A stretch of 44,262 nt of DNA, from NCBI GenBank assembly GCA_033064195.1, contig JARBJD010000477.1:1-44262 (forward strand), given 5' to 3'. Source of the DNA: Blattamonas nauphoetae (lineage: Eukaryota; Preaxostyla; Oxymonadida). How positions within the stretch are numbered: the stretch's first letter is position 1; each line of letters opens with the position of its first letter. Below, piece after piece: positions 17,560 through 28,420 of this stretch. The notes below the pieces were generated by a model, which ran no database searches, had not been told where the DNA came from, and saw only the letters and a list, made by a program, of their open reading frames with translations. Made by a program: the position numbers and the translations under genes.

Positions 17560-17611
17560 TAGTAGTGGTGTCTTTGCCAACGTGGTTCCACATTCGCCTA
17601 TATCACTACTC
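17560..17611 (+). repeat. Left terminal inverted repeat of Element 1
   Basis: 52 bp matching the reverse complement of 27619-27670 with only a few differences. It also forms the inner end of the giant inverted duplication. Confidence 0.75.
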
Positions 17612-19437
17612 GAGTGGTGAGGTAGTGAAGATCTTCTTCAGAATCTTACCAGATGTTTGAAATGATGTTTGGCCAGCTTTCTTCATTCACACCCTCTAAA
17701 TCAGGGATTCTTCAATTCGATGTCCTGCTCCCATCTGCATCAACGATGACGACAGCACGGTGCGTCCAGATATCGGAAAGAACGAGAAGTCAGCACCACG
17801 CGGCACCTTCACAAAAGTGCCTTTGTCAAAGGCTTGAAAAGGTGGCAGATTCATGGATGAGCTTGGAAAGACTGTTGAATCATTTTTCTTGTTGTTGACT
17901 TGCCTCATATCTTCAAGATCTACCAAAGAATGTACAGAGGAAGTTGAATCTGTTCAGAGCGGGCGGGAGGGTGTATGAAGTTGAGACTCTGGCTGATGTT
18001 GAAAAATGACATGTAGGCCAGTGTACTTCCTTGACTGCACTGTTCTTGGAATGACTCGTACTCCACTCTCGTGATCATCACTATCATAATTCCGCTCCTC
18101 CATCAATAAGAAGATTTGTGTGAACTTGTGTGATTCGGTTGTTATGCTTGATTTGAAGATGATGACGGTTCATAGTCACTTCCACAAAGCTAGACAAAAT
18201 GACAATCAATGCGAAAAACAGTGGAGTCGCGTCTAGAGGGCATCAACACACAAATTCAGTCGAGTTGTCTGATGTCGTGTAAAACAAACAGTCTGCAGTG
18301 TCGTTCAACGAAACGAGGGACGACACGATTTTTGTCCTGATTATTAGTGTTTCACATCCGGCAGAGCGTTTTCATCACGAAACAACAGTCATCAAGGAAT
18401 GTTGGTTTTCCGTTCGAGCCTCCAGTTGAAGATTGGGTAAATGGAGAATGAGCAACCAATGAACAAAATGACGTTTCAGTGTTTAGCGATGGGGAATCCA
18501 GTGAACTCGTCAGAGGTGTAGCCTTCGAAACAATGAACCTTAATTTTAACTCATCTGTTTCGCTGTTTGGATGTTCGGATTAGTCTATTTGTATGTGATG
18601 GCGTGAGATTTGGTTTGCCGAATGTTTATCAGGTTGTGATCGTTTGAAACAAGTAGTTAATGTTGCAGCGGGTTATTCTAGAGGGAGAGAGGGCAGGAAG
18701 ACGCCATGTGTTTTGGTTCAGTCGTCATCAGAAATGAGGAAAGATGTCCCATTGTCAAAAATCATTGAAGAATGAAAACTTCATACCACTTTTCCAAACC
18801 TGATTCGTCCCGTAGCACCGATGGGACAAGCATCTACAACCTCCTGGAATCCATTTGGTCGGACAATCCGGCTGAGCCCCTCATAGATGCCCTTGAGCAT
18901 ACAAGGAAACTTAAGAGGGTGAAAAAAGAAGTCAAACAGTTTTACAAGAGTGTGTCTTCCTTCTTTCTTCAATTCTTCGTTTCTTCTAGGTGAATTAAAC
19001 ACATTGCTGACATTATTGTCATCAATCTACAATAAAAGTCACGAAAGTGAAAAAGTCACACTGATGCAGTGCGTGGCGCAGGTCGCCTCTGAAGAAGAGT
19101 TGCGGATTTGCGGATTCGGCTTCACCCACGGGCAATTCAAATACGCCCGAAGCCGCTTCGACCACAACACCGGTCAGCCACGCACGGCAACACATGTCCG
19201 GCCTGAAAGCAAATCGGTGTCCATACTTTTCTGAATCATACCTTCATTTTTCAGGCCATTGACATTGAAAAGGATGAGGAGTGAATGGCTGCAATAATTG
19301 CCAATACAACTCCATCCTGCGAGAGCCAGGCTCGCATAAATCGACGGTCGGTGAAAAAACAGAGTGTGCTCCCCTTTTTATCAATCCCCATAGAATTAGT
19401 TCCGACCATTTTGGAGGATCTGTATGAGCAGAGAGAA

Positions 19438-19937
19438 TAGTGGTATGATCATTTAACGGAAAGGTGTGATCCTTGGATCACACCTTCCGATTTTTATGGT
19501 ATGATCATTTTCACCGTTTTCATCATCACTTCATTTCAAAAGTGCCTTCATAAAAACAATCAAAGGTTGTGAATTACAATATTAGAAAGTGAAGAAGGCG
19601 ATAATCCCGTTGGTGAACAAGGTCGAACAACTTCAATCCATTTGTTCATCGGAGACCATTCTCTCAACATGTTCATGTCCGCAAGTTAAATAATGTGACA
19701 TTATCTTACTCTTATCAACTTTGAGGGACATAAAACACGACAGAAGGAGATGAATAACACTCTTTTGTGATGAAGACACCAAAAAATGACACTATGAAAA
19801 CCGAAAAAAAGAAGTTTCATCTTTTCACCTCAATTTGTTGTAAAAAGTTGTCTTATTGAGAAAATAGGTGAAATGAAGGCTATAGTGGCGATTTAGGTGG
19901 CATGATCAATTTTGGTATGATCGATGTGATCACACTA
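19438..19937. mobile_element. MITE-A inside the Element 1 transposase gene
   Basis: This ~500-bp non-coding insert has TAGTGGTATGATCATTT at the left. On the right, in reverse complement, TAGTGTGATCACATCGATCATACC shows partial terminal repeats with the motif TATGATCA repeated. A perfect 12+12 palindrome AAGGTGTGATCC/GGATCACACCTT lies at 19461-19486. The transposase frame stops at its left edge and resumes at its right edge (..YEQRE then IVPVYES..). Target duplication not resolved. Confidence 0.55.
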
Positions 19938-20396
19938 TTGTCCCTGTGTATGAGTCTGACGTGGAGTTTCTGAATCAACCAGAAACTCCTAATAGACGTC
20001 CAGAAGAGCCAAGCATAGTGCTCCCACATCCAGTTACACACCAAAAATCCTCCAAAAAGACTGAACCACGTCTGTGAAAGACTACAAAAAAAGATCTGCA
20101 TCAGGAACTAGTCAAGTCAGGTAAAACAACAATGCATTACTCTACCTTCTGTAAAAAGACACCATTCCTTAAAAAACCAAAAAGAAGGACCGACCTCTGC
20201 CACATATGTGAGCGGGGGAATACACTCGAAAGAAAAGAAGAATCTCTGAAGCAAATCAACAAAAAACTCACAGCAAACGAAGAAAAAGAAAAACAAACAA
20301 TACAAAAGCACAGAAAGGTAGCAGAAGCGCAGAGGCAGTTTTATCATGATACCGTCTCCAAGTTGGACGATCACTCGGCGGTGATCGTCATGGATT

Positions 20397-20399
20397 TTA
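20397..20399 (+). repeat. TTA target duplication, left copy
   Basis: TTA here, at 20998-21000 and at 26865-26867 flanks MITE-B and Element 2. Keeping one TTA restores ATGGATTTTAAAGAAAACTG (MDFKEN) of the transposase. Confidence 0.8.
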
Positions 20400-20997
20400 T
20401 AGTGGTGTCACCAATATGTCCCATGTCACCAATTAGGCCTTTTTTCTGGAAAAATCAATTTCGGTGAAACTAAGAAAAATCTGAAATTCAAGAATTATAC
20501 TCCCACACAATCCCGAGAAAACCTCAAAATACCCCCTTTTGCCCGACGAAAAAAATCGTTTTGGCAATATCTCAACAACCAGTGAATCGATTTCGATGAA
20601 AATTTTCAGAGAAACGTTTTTTTGGTGAAACGAACATAATGGAAAAAATTGGGAGAAAAAATTCTGGGTATTTGGAAAGATCGGAAAAAACCCATAAAAT
20701 TCTCGACAAAATATTCTTAGGAAAAAAATCCTTGTATTTTTTGTTCATCTTTTGTCGAGATCTATCCGACTATCATGCCTTTTATTTGATTTAAAACGGA
20801 TGGCTGGTTCTGGAGAAATGAGGGCAAAAAGTTGAAAAAAATGTGTGCATTCGCAACGTTGAACGTATTTTGAGGTTTTCTCGGGATCGGGTGGGAGGAT
20901 AATTCTAACATTTTATTTTTTTCTTAGTTTGACCAAAATAGTCCTTCACAGAAAAAAGGCCGGATTGGTGACACCGGACGGTTTGGTGACACCACTA
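20400..20997. mobile_element. MITE-B, 598 bp, TIR TAGTGGTGTCACCAA, TTA target duplication
   Basis: The terminal repeats are identical for the first 15 bases and similar for ~80 bases, ending near TCAAACTAAG on both sides. Within each repeat the motif GTCACCAAT occurs twice, like paired binding sites. The interior is A/T-rich with no coding frame. It abuts Element 2 with only a shared TTA between them. Superfamily uncertain: a 3-bp TTA duplication fits PIF/Harbinger-like elements, but the TAGTG ends are shared with Element 1. Confidence 0.78.
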
Positions 20998-22497
20998 TTA
21001 TAGTAGCGTCAATAATCCACGAAAATCAATAATCCACGATCTTCAAGGTGGACAATACTACCGTCCATGCGATGATTTTCCTGAAGTAGTTAAGCTATTT
21101 GACACTTTGGGACTCGAGAGAGTTCTAAAGAAAGTGTGGGATGACAGTTCGGATCTACATTTCAAAGTTAAATAAGCTGATAATGTTGGAAAAAGAGAGA
21201 AAAAGTGATTCTCCATTCGTTTTTAGATGTCATTGATTGACTAAACGCCTCAATCATAAATTTCAGTCGACCGGGTACAGAAAATGGGCATGATCAATAA
21301 ATGAACCGCACATATCATCGTGATTATCTTTCTTGAATGAGATCTTTCAACCTATCATTAGACCTTTCTCAAATAACTCGCGTCTTCTCCCAATTTTTCT
21401 CCGACTTCAACAGTTTGTGGTGATCTTGACAGACACACACAGTTCCGGAAATTAACGCATTGGAAGATGAAACACCCTTCCTTCTTCGGTGAACTTGCTG
21501 AAAATATTCAAGCCTTCATCCCACCTTCTGAATCCACTCAAAATTTCAAAACGCTGGATCAACACAACCAGTCGGACTCGATCTGTGACCCGACATACTC
21601 CCCCCACCAATCGCCACCGTACAACACATATCAATTTCTACCGCAATGTGTTCCATAAAATATTGTCAGCTTCAATTCGGACTTCCCTGTTTAGCTGTCA
21701 GTTCCTCGATAAATCCACCACTCTCTATCAGCTCTGAGGTGCCCGAAGCGATCATCTCTCACTGCTCTGAGTCAATCTTCACCGCAGACTGTTCATTAAC
21801 TGACAGTTAAGTCGAACTGAATTCGTTGGATGATTATTGCTTGTCACCACCACTTCGGAGTTTCCTCTTCGATAAATCGGACATGAACACATTGATTACA
21901 GTCAACTAACGCAAAAAGCAGAACTGAAATCAGCAAAATACAAATTTACTCAGATTTCAACCCACTAAACACTGAGCGAGAACAGGGTAAATGAGATCAT
22001 CGATCCCCGAGCACTCCGAATCCAAAGGCAGAAAAATAGAAGCATCCACTCCAATACCTTCAGGAACACGATGTTGGCGAATAGCCCAGCATGTACTTGC
22101 CTCTTCAGTGGATCACAGCCCACGGACCAGCCGCTGAACAAGACGAGTCAAAAGAACAAGCCGTGGATGACAATGAACCCTTCTATTGTCCATTTCAGAC
22201 GAACGGAAATCTGAACAGGATGCAGATCGATCGCCAACTCTCTCCCATCGTCGTCATCTCCTCACTTCGGATCCATTGTGTCTGCAAAAATATAAATCAC
22301 AATACACCGTCATCCAACGCAACGCCATTCCACACTCGCACCCACATTTCGAAGGTTGATGTTGATGCGCATCCGTTTTGGACAGTTGGCACGCAGAACA
22401 CTCTGACCTTGTTCCTCAACAGAGTCTTCTCGAATGACACTGAAAGAATGAGCCAGACGCAACTGGTTCCGTTCGTATCGTCTCAGAAAGACTTCGA

Positions 22498-23452
22498 ATG
22501 AGCGTTGCGTTCGGACTGTCGAAGAAAGAGTTGATGAAGTTGACGAGTCTGAACAAGGCAGCTGTGGACACGTCGCACGTTCAAAATGTCGCTCGAATGC
22601 GAATAAACGAACCCTTGGAGACGATCAATCACTCGGTTGATGCCAACGGCCACCCACCATCGACTTCGACAGCGGTTGCGTCGAAAGAGGGGGAGAAGAA
22701 AAACATCCTCCCGCCGTCACTTGAGATCGTGGACATTGATCCAGTGACAGACGAGTCCGACAAGCAATATGATGAAATCTTGACTCGTTCCAACACCGGC
22801 TGCATACATTCTTCATCCACTCAGCATCACCAACAAGCGGACAAGAACAGAGACATGGGTTGTGCAGACTCCGACGTCAGAAGGACCACAATTCCTGTTC
22901 ATTCAACCCCTCCCGTCTCTCCCGAACCGGGGCTCTTGCCGTTGAATCTCCTCGCACCGTCGCCTCGCAAACCTTCGGCAGCAAGTCGAGTCCCAACAAC
23001 GACAATCGCCATCAAAACAGTGACCACCAATCCGCAGACCAGACTGTCCGGCGGAAGGAATCGACGCAAGAATCACAACTGACGAGATCACAACGAATCC
23101 AATCATCGACAACACCTCGTTCACAACCGATTCTATCTCCGAAGCTCATTAAAATGAAGCCCATCACAAAGATGAAGCAAATCGAACCAACATCAGAAAA
23201 GAAGAAAGAGCTCCCAAACGAAAGAAACTCACTCGAAGCAATTCCAGTTCGGAAGGCTCAGAATATCAACACGAAGACGGAACATTGATCCTCGCAACAC
23301 GGGAGAGAAAGAAGCATGTCCACCTGTCTCTGAATACACCTGGTCAGATCATCACAACTCAATTTGCGGCTTCTTCGGATGAGGAGACCGAATCGAAGGT
23401 CTCTGAGCTATCCGTGCCACTTCACAATCAGAAGATGAAAGGAAAATGAAGA
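22498..23452 (+). pseudogene. Low-complexity host-type gene fragment in Element 2
   Basis: A frame starting at 22498 (MSVAFGLSKKELMKLTSLNK) is Ser/Pro/Asn-rich and runs to 23082. Overlapping frames continue as RKKLTRSNSSSEGSEYQHED and LILATRERKKHVHLSLN up to ~23447, suggesting a disordered nuclear-type protein whose frame is split by introns or decay. I do not recognise it. Composition differs from the A/T-rich transposase around it. Confidence 0.35.
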
Positions 23453-24420
23453 AAGAACGAAATGGACCAGGTAAGACTCAACTGGGTCGACTCGCCATCG
23501 CCAAATCGAGCATACAACCCGAAGATCGCACGTCCGACAGCAGAACGACCAATCCCAAAGAAACACGAAGAAGATGATGAAAAGTCAGAAGAAATCGAGG
23601 GGCAGCGGTTCCAAGAAGCCCATCGTGCCAAACAGATCCAACGAAAGAGAAGAAGGAAGGCGTCACTCAGCCAGATCTCAGGAAAGACACCCAACTCTCC
23701 GAACTACCGTCGCTTGACCATGACGACACATTCACTCTGACCACGGCTTCCCTGTCACCGTTTCTGTCTGTCTGTCGCTCCTGATAGGCGAAAGCGACTG
23801 AGATCTCGTCGTGCCGATCCTTCTCTCGCGGCCTCTCTCGGACTCGATCTCGGTCGAAGACAACCCTCTCCTGGCGGAGGGTCTGCAGCAGCTTCTTTTT
23901 TGTCGTCCTCGACGCGCCACTGGGCATCGCGAACCTCCTTCAGAATGAGAGGGCTCAATCTACCACCAAGAGCCCATTGTCTCGCAAACCATCATCTTCG
24001 TCGACAACGAAAGTCACAGACCACAAGAAAGAATCCCAGGAAAGCGAAGGATAAAGATGATCAGAAGGATCCCTACATCGGGGGTCACCGCATGCCTTGA
24101 TCGTGAAGCTTGATCACGAGCTGTATCGAAAGTCGAAATCGCCGTCTGAAGCTAATCATCGAGAACCCAGCTTCACCAAAGAGGGTTCAGATGGAAGCAA
24201 CGACGCGGCAGTCATCGTCCGAACAGATTTCGATCTGACTGAAAGGGTGACATCAACCATAACAATCACAATCATTTCAGAAACATTCACTGCACGAACT
24301 CTTCACTTCACTCAAACTACAGCACAGACGTCACCAACGTTATTCACACCGGATGAACTTCTGATCCAACACGAAGGAACGTTGGTGGAGATCACATGCC
24401 CAACAAAGACAAGGTCAGAC

Positions 24421-24744
24421 ATGGCCGAACCGTCAAACCCGCTGATCGGCGACAAGACAATAAAGCCGAAAGAGACAGTGTTGTTCGAGATCTGCACGAA
24501 CAAACACTCGAGCTGTGTGATGCAGACGCTGCTGAAAGACTGCACGGAACAGCAGAAAGTGAGGCTTCTGACACAGCTGATGTCGAGTGCGGTGTTTCTG
24601 GAGTCGGATGCGTTTGGGAACTGCGTTGTGCAGCGAATGTTGGATAGCCTCCTCTCCTTCACTCACACCAGGATCATTCATGCCTCTATTCGACCCGCCG
24701 AGCCGCGCGTGGGACATACAGATGCTGATTGAGAAGAACTCTCG
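24421..24744 (+). pseudogene. Pumilio (PUF)-like repeat fragment in Element 2
   Basis: The frame from 24421 reads ETVLFEICTNKHSSCVMQTLL, then KVRLLTQLMSSAVFLESDAFGNCVVQRML. This is the spacing of two PUF repeats. The RNA-contact triplets would be S-C-x-x-Q in the first and N-C-x-x-Q in the second, types that read A and U in known PUF proteins. A short GT-AG-like break near 24648-24672 could lead to FMPLFDPPSRAWDIQMLIEK before a TAG at 24745. Full PUF domains have eight repeats, so this is a small part. It is a captured or relic host gene piece with no visible promoter. Alternative: a divergent HEAT-type repeat. Confidence 0.5.
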
Positions 24745-25225
24745 CTAGTACTTTCTCGGAATGATGAACGAGTAGAAGGGAATGTGTTTGAGTTTGTGCT
24801 GGGAGGGAGTTGAAGTCGGCGCTGCATGGACGACATGTGAAGACGACGATTCAGAAGGTGCACCAAGCGAAGACAGGACGAGAGAGGAAGATGGAGAGGG
24901 GAAGGGGAACAAGAAAGAGCGATGGCGGAGGGATGGAGGCAGAGCGGGAGGAGCGTCTCTTCTGTCACTCCCGTCGGAATCAGCACGCATTCGCCGTTCT
25001 CGCCGAAGACTCGGCTGGGACGAGCGGGCACATCAAAAGAGACAAAAGAATCGGTCCTGCCCAAAATTCAGTCATCGCGAAGTGCTCCTCTCCGTGTATC
25101 CCCTACCATGTCGCGACATTTCGATCAAAACACGAGTGCAGCTGAACACCCGTCAGTAGACACGCAGAACGAGAGCATCGTATCGCTGATCATTCCAATC
25201 AATTGGCAGCTCACATCAGCCAATC

Positions 25226-26547
25226 TTGTGTCTCAACTGCACGACTATGTCTTCTCAACCTCCCCTCCAACTTCGATCTCATCCCAAAGCAGACCTCCGA
25301 TTTCTTCACCATCTGAACCGACTGTATGCGCTCCTCTCGTCCTCTCATCACGTCCAACGCGACCAAGCTCTTGTCGCAGGTGCAGAAGATCAAGAAGGAT
25401 TGCTTAGATTAGGCGTTCTCGTCAATGATCTCGACCTCGAAGGTGTTCATTATTGTTCTGTCATTTTCTTGTTTGTATGCAGAACTGAGGGATCTTACGC
25501 TGGCCGAGGCTTTCCGCCCAATACTCACAACCACCATCGCCGATCAAATCAGAGATTCGCCGCAGATCTGGTACGGCTTCCGAGCAGGACTCAACGAGAA
25601 GTCCATCCACAGTCTGTCATCCCCTCACTCATCACCAACACTCATCTCTTTCTCTTGCACGCTTATCTTATCATTGTCGTCTTCACTGTCTCTTTGTCAT
25701 CCATCCATATCTCTCCTCCAGTCTGGGAATACAGTCAATCCGACCATGTTGTATGCCGTCTGATTGTTGACGAGAATACGCTCGACTGTCTCGTCATCGA
25801 AGCCAAAGAATCTGGACACCTCGCCGAGCTGACAGGATAAGGTCTGCCTTCTTCTCTTCTCATTTGTGTCCTAGACTCGTGTTCGGAATCGCTGTTCCAT
25901 CTCAACAAGGTGGCACAACGGAAGAGGAAGAAGATCGGAGAGGACGACACACCGACGAAGACAGGTGCGGCGATAGTCGAGCCGCCTGCGATTCTGAGCA
26001 TGGACAACACGACACTGCGGGGGCAGCGAGGAAGAGGAAAGAGGCGAGGTTGTTGTGTGTGAATGCGGATCTGATGGAACAAGTGGCGAACGGACAGATC
26101 TCGAAGTCAATCATCATGAGCGACGAGAGCAACAGTTTGTTCATTACCTTCCTTTCTTCTCCTCTCCCTCCCATCCTTTCTCTTCATCCCCCTCCCCTTT
26201 CTATCATTTTCCTCCTTCCTCTTCCTCCCCTCTCTTTCGTTTCAGCTGTTTAGGACGATGCCGTGCAACGTCAGACCTTCCTCGATCTGAATGCCGCTGT
26301 GTCTTACGCTGGCCAACACACAAAGATCTTCCGAACGTGCCTCTCCTTCGAACAGAACAGACACTCCGCTGTGGCTGATTGGAAGGATAAGAAAGACGAG
26401 CCGCGTGTGAAGGGGAGAGATGAGTTGGATGTGGTCCAATTCTTGTCTGAGCGAGTGAAGGAGACTCTTCTAGTTCAGATTATGAAGCGAGATGGCGTGT
26501 TGGAAAAGGTTCCAAAAGAGAAGGAAAAGGATGAAGAGAAGAATTGA
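25226..26547 (+). pseudogene. Unrecognised multi-exon host-type gene in Element 2
   Basis: Coding-like blocks in series are RFLHHLNRLYALLSSSHHVQ at ~25290; ELRDLTLAEAFRPIL with GFRAGLNEKSIHSL at ~25485-25615 after a GT..AG intron of ~40 nt (ends ~25482); VWEYSQSDHVVCRLIVDENT at ~25720-25840; a Lys/Arg-rich block at ~25900-26100; and TFLDLNAAVSYAGQHTKIFR to the stop at ~26545. A pyrimidine-rich stretch at 26145-26245 looks like an intron. I do not recognise the protein. Exon borders are approximate. It may be an intact captured gene or a fragment. Confidence 0.4.
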
Positions 26548-26864
26548 GAAGGAAAGACAGCAGGCAAGTGAGTCGATCAATCCAAATTTGTCACTTATTC
26601 CTTCCATTCTCTACACATCTCAAATTTTCATTCAATTCCTGTTTTATGTCGTTATTATCAAAAACAAATCATAGAATTAATGTATAAAGGAGAAATGGAC
26701 ACAATTCGTCTTGATCAACCCATTGCACATAAAAAGGCACCTTCTCCTCAGATCTTTGACCTCTATATCTCGAAACAGTCCAGCCCTGTCCTTAGAATGT
26801 CCTCACCAGTCATTTCCTCAAAGATCGTGAATTATTGACATGGCGTGGATTATTGACACTACTA

Positions 26865-26867
26865 TTA
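26865..26867 (+). repeat. TTA target duplication, right copy
   Basis: Follows the CACTACTA end of Element 2. The next bases AAGAAAACTGG continue the Element 1 transposase frame. Confidence 0.8.
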
Positions 26868-27618
26868 AAGAAAACTGGCAGCTGCCACTGTCACCCAACC
26901 AACTTGGGCACGACTTTTACAATCGCACTTCAGTTTCTCATTTATGCATTTCTGTACTCACTTCAGTTGATTCTGTTTCTCACACCGCATATCACAACTT
27001 TATTTCTCCCGTGCTTTCGCACGATCATCGTTTTGTGGAGGAGTGCCTCCACGAGATTTTCACTTCACCTCTTTATTCCAAGAAAAAGCACTTCACCATT
27101 TTCACCGACACTGGTCCCCACTTCAGGAACCAGTTCGTTCTTGGCTTTCTGTTGTCTGACAAGAATCCCCTCCTTCGAGGGAAGCACATCACCTATTCTT
27201 TCTTTGCCGAACACCACGGAAAGAACATTTGTGATTCCGAGTTCGGTCTTTGTACTCGTTTAGTTTCTTCTCATCTTGAGAACACTCTTTCTTCTTCCGA
27301 TGATTTACGTGCTTTCTTTAAAGCAGTTACCGAACCCCTGAATGAATCGAAGACAGATTCATCACACCACTTTCACGAGAATGTGCTTATTTGATTTTTC
27401 ACTAATTCTAGGCATACGACGTTCAGTACTGCACACAAACACAACGTGCTCATTATTCAGGGGCTGAAGCAGTTTCTGGGCTTCAGAAGGAAAGGAACGT
27501 CGCTACTGGGGGCACATGTGTGTGTGAGGGAGGGCAGTTTCAATGTTATTCTCGACTATCACGAGAAGTTGGCGAAGGATGACAAGGTGAGGAAGGTGTT
27601 CGAGAAGGAAAGGGTGGA

Positions 27619-27670
27619 GAGTAGTGATATAGGTGAATGTGGAACCACGTTGGCAAAGACACCACTTCTA
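27619..27670 (-). repeat. Right terminal inverted repeat of Element 1
   Basis: Mirror of 17560-17611. It lies ~37 bp after the transposase stop. Confidence 0.75.
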
Positions 27671-28012
27671 TAGCTTTATCTCCATGCCGATTGACAATTC
27701 AGAAAATACTTGCAGTAAAAGTCATTTTCATTTCAGAAAGTTGTCAAACTTAGAGAAATATTCTCTTCCAGAGTTCAGTTACTTCATACTTTCAAGTTGA
27801 AGCAAAATTTCGAAAATTTCCAAAAATGCAAAAACCTTGATTTTGGCGGAAGCTGGTGTATTTTTTCAAGGTTCCGAAGGTTGCGACCCTTCTCATCGGT
27901 CCCTTTTAGACCGGCATCGGAACTCATTTTTCTCGATTTGAGTTCCGGAGACGTACGTTGGTCTTGCCAAGGGCCTAGACCATGCCAAAGGGCAGTGATA
28001 TGTGAAATTAAA

Positions 28013-28097
28013 TGCTTCCGCCAGGAATTGAACCTAGGACCTTCAGCTTAGTAGTAGTAGTGCGTGCACTCACCATTACCACTAGACTATCCGGTCC
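28013..28097 (-). ncRNA. tRNA-like sequence, type 3 (right arm)
   Basis: Mirror of 17133-17217 with the same A-box-like and B-box elements. The stretch 27671-28750 otherwise holds only repeats and no gene. Confidence 0.5.
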
Positions 28098-28198
28098 TGA
28101 AATTATCCCGAAAAATCAGAACTTTATACCCGAAAAAAAGACACTATAGCAGATTTAAAATTTGAAAACTTTGTCAAGAAATTCAATATATAGCAAAA

Positions 28199-28420
28199 TC
28201 GCTCCCGTGAAAAAGTCATGATTTTTAACGAGGGTAACAAGTGGCCAAGAATTAAGATCTAGCAGATCGCTCCCGTGAAAAAGGCATGCTTTTAATCGGG
28301 GGTAAAAAGTTAAAAAGGAAAATCTAACTAATTTTGAAAAAATCGCTGACGAGAAAAAGTCGTGCTTTTTAACGGGGGTAAAAAAGTCGTTCCCGTGATA
28401 AATCCATGCTTTTTAACGAG
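28199..28420 (-). repeat. Array of four hairpin-forming repeats (right arm)
   Basis: Mirror of 16808-17031. The units differ slightly from the left-arm ones (for example at ~28280-28300), yet keep the AAAAAG/CTTTTT pairing in most copies. Confidence 0.65.

Larger units (their letters stand above)
1..17611 (+). repeat. Left arm of a giant inverted duplication
   Basis: Read in reverse complement, this arm matches 27619 to about 41090. Gene order, intergenic promoter motifs, tRNA-like sequences and simple repeats all recur in mirror order. The match resumes on both sides of the unshared insertions (3549-9981 here, 38767-40740 in the other arm). The match already exists at base 1 of the window, so the arm probably continues beyond it. 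The inner limit is the inner end of the 52-bp terminal repeat of Element 1. Confidence 0.92.
21001..26864. mobile_element. Element 2: 5.9 kb transposon with host-type cargo, nested in the Element 1 transposase
   Basis: The left end TAGTAGCGTCAATAATCCAC and right end (reverse complement) TAGTAGTGTCAATAATCCAC match for ~48 bp. Each contains TCAATAATYCACG twice, and the element is flanked by TTA. It carries no transposase I recognise. Its interior holds plus-strand gene-like pieces: low-complexity frames at 22091-23430, Pumilio-like repeats at 24421-24660, and a multi-exon gene at ~25230-26547. It looks like a non-autonomous element with captured host sequence. The first ~1.1 kb (21049-22090) shows nothing I can assign. 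Confidence 0.75.
18772..27582 (+). pseudogene. Element 1 transposase gene (DDE-type), intron-containing and split by nested elements
   Basis: Exons: 18772-18949, 18990-19216, 19255-19437, ~19938-20396, then 26865-27382 and 27412-27582. GT-AG introns are 40 nt (18950-18989), 38 nt (19217-19254) and 29 nt (27383-27411), and each restores the frame. Landmarks are a CHIC zinc-knuckle-like pair near 20195, a coiled coil after it, VMDFKENW spanning the nested insertion, FTDTGPHFRN (~27101) and FFAEHHGKNICDSEFG (~27201). The Asp of MDF, the Asp of TDT and the Glu of AEHH would make a DDE triad. Two in-frame TGA codons (19282 and near 20075) are where CGA would be expected, so the gene is probably dead. 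I do not recognise the superfamily; similar DFKEN/HGK proteins occur in uncharacterised eukaryotic transposons. Confidence 0.65.
17560..27670 (+). mobile_element. Element 1: DNA transposon with DDE-type transposase, host for three nested insertions
   Basis: The ends TAGTAGTGGTGTCTTTGCCA (left) and TAGAAGTGGTGTCTTTGCCA (right, reverse complement) match for about 52 bp. The plus-strand transposase gene ends at 27582, only ~37 bp before the right repeat. No target duplication can be seen because the flanks on both sides are inverted copies of each other. Insertions at 19438-19937, 20400-20997 and 21001-26864 account for ~7 kb, so the original element was ~3.1 kb. The interval 17612-18771 has no gene I recognise. 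Its termini resemble those of the nested elements, so all may be served by related transposases. Confidence 0.7.

Noticed and set aside
17612-18771. Possible genes in the 5' part of Element 1 (frames at 17653-17898 and 17696-17926)
   Set aside because: They overlap on opposite strands, are short, and have no continuing exons or recognisable motif.
19282-19284. TGA as a sense codon in this genome
   Set aside because: TGA ends the polymerase frame at 42902 and the transposase at 27580-27582, and TAA and TAG also serve as stops. Decay is simpler.
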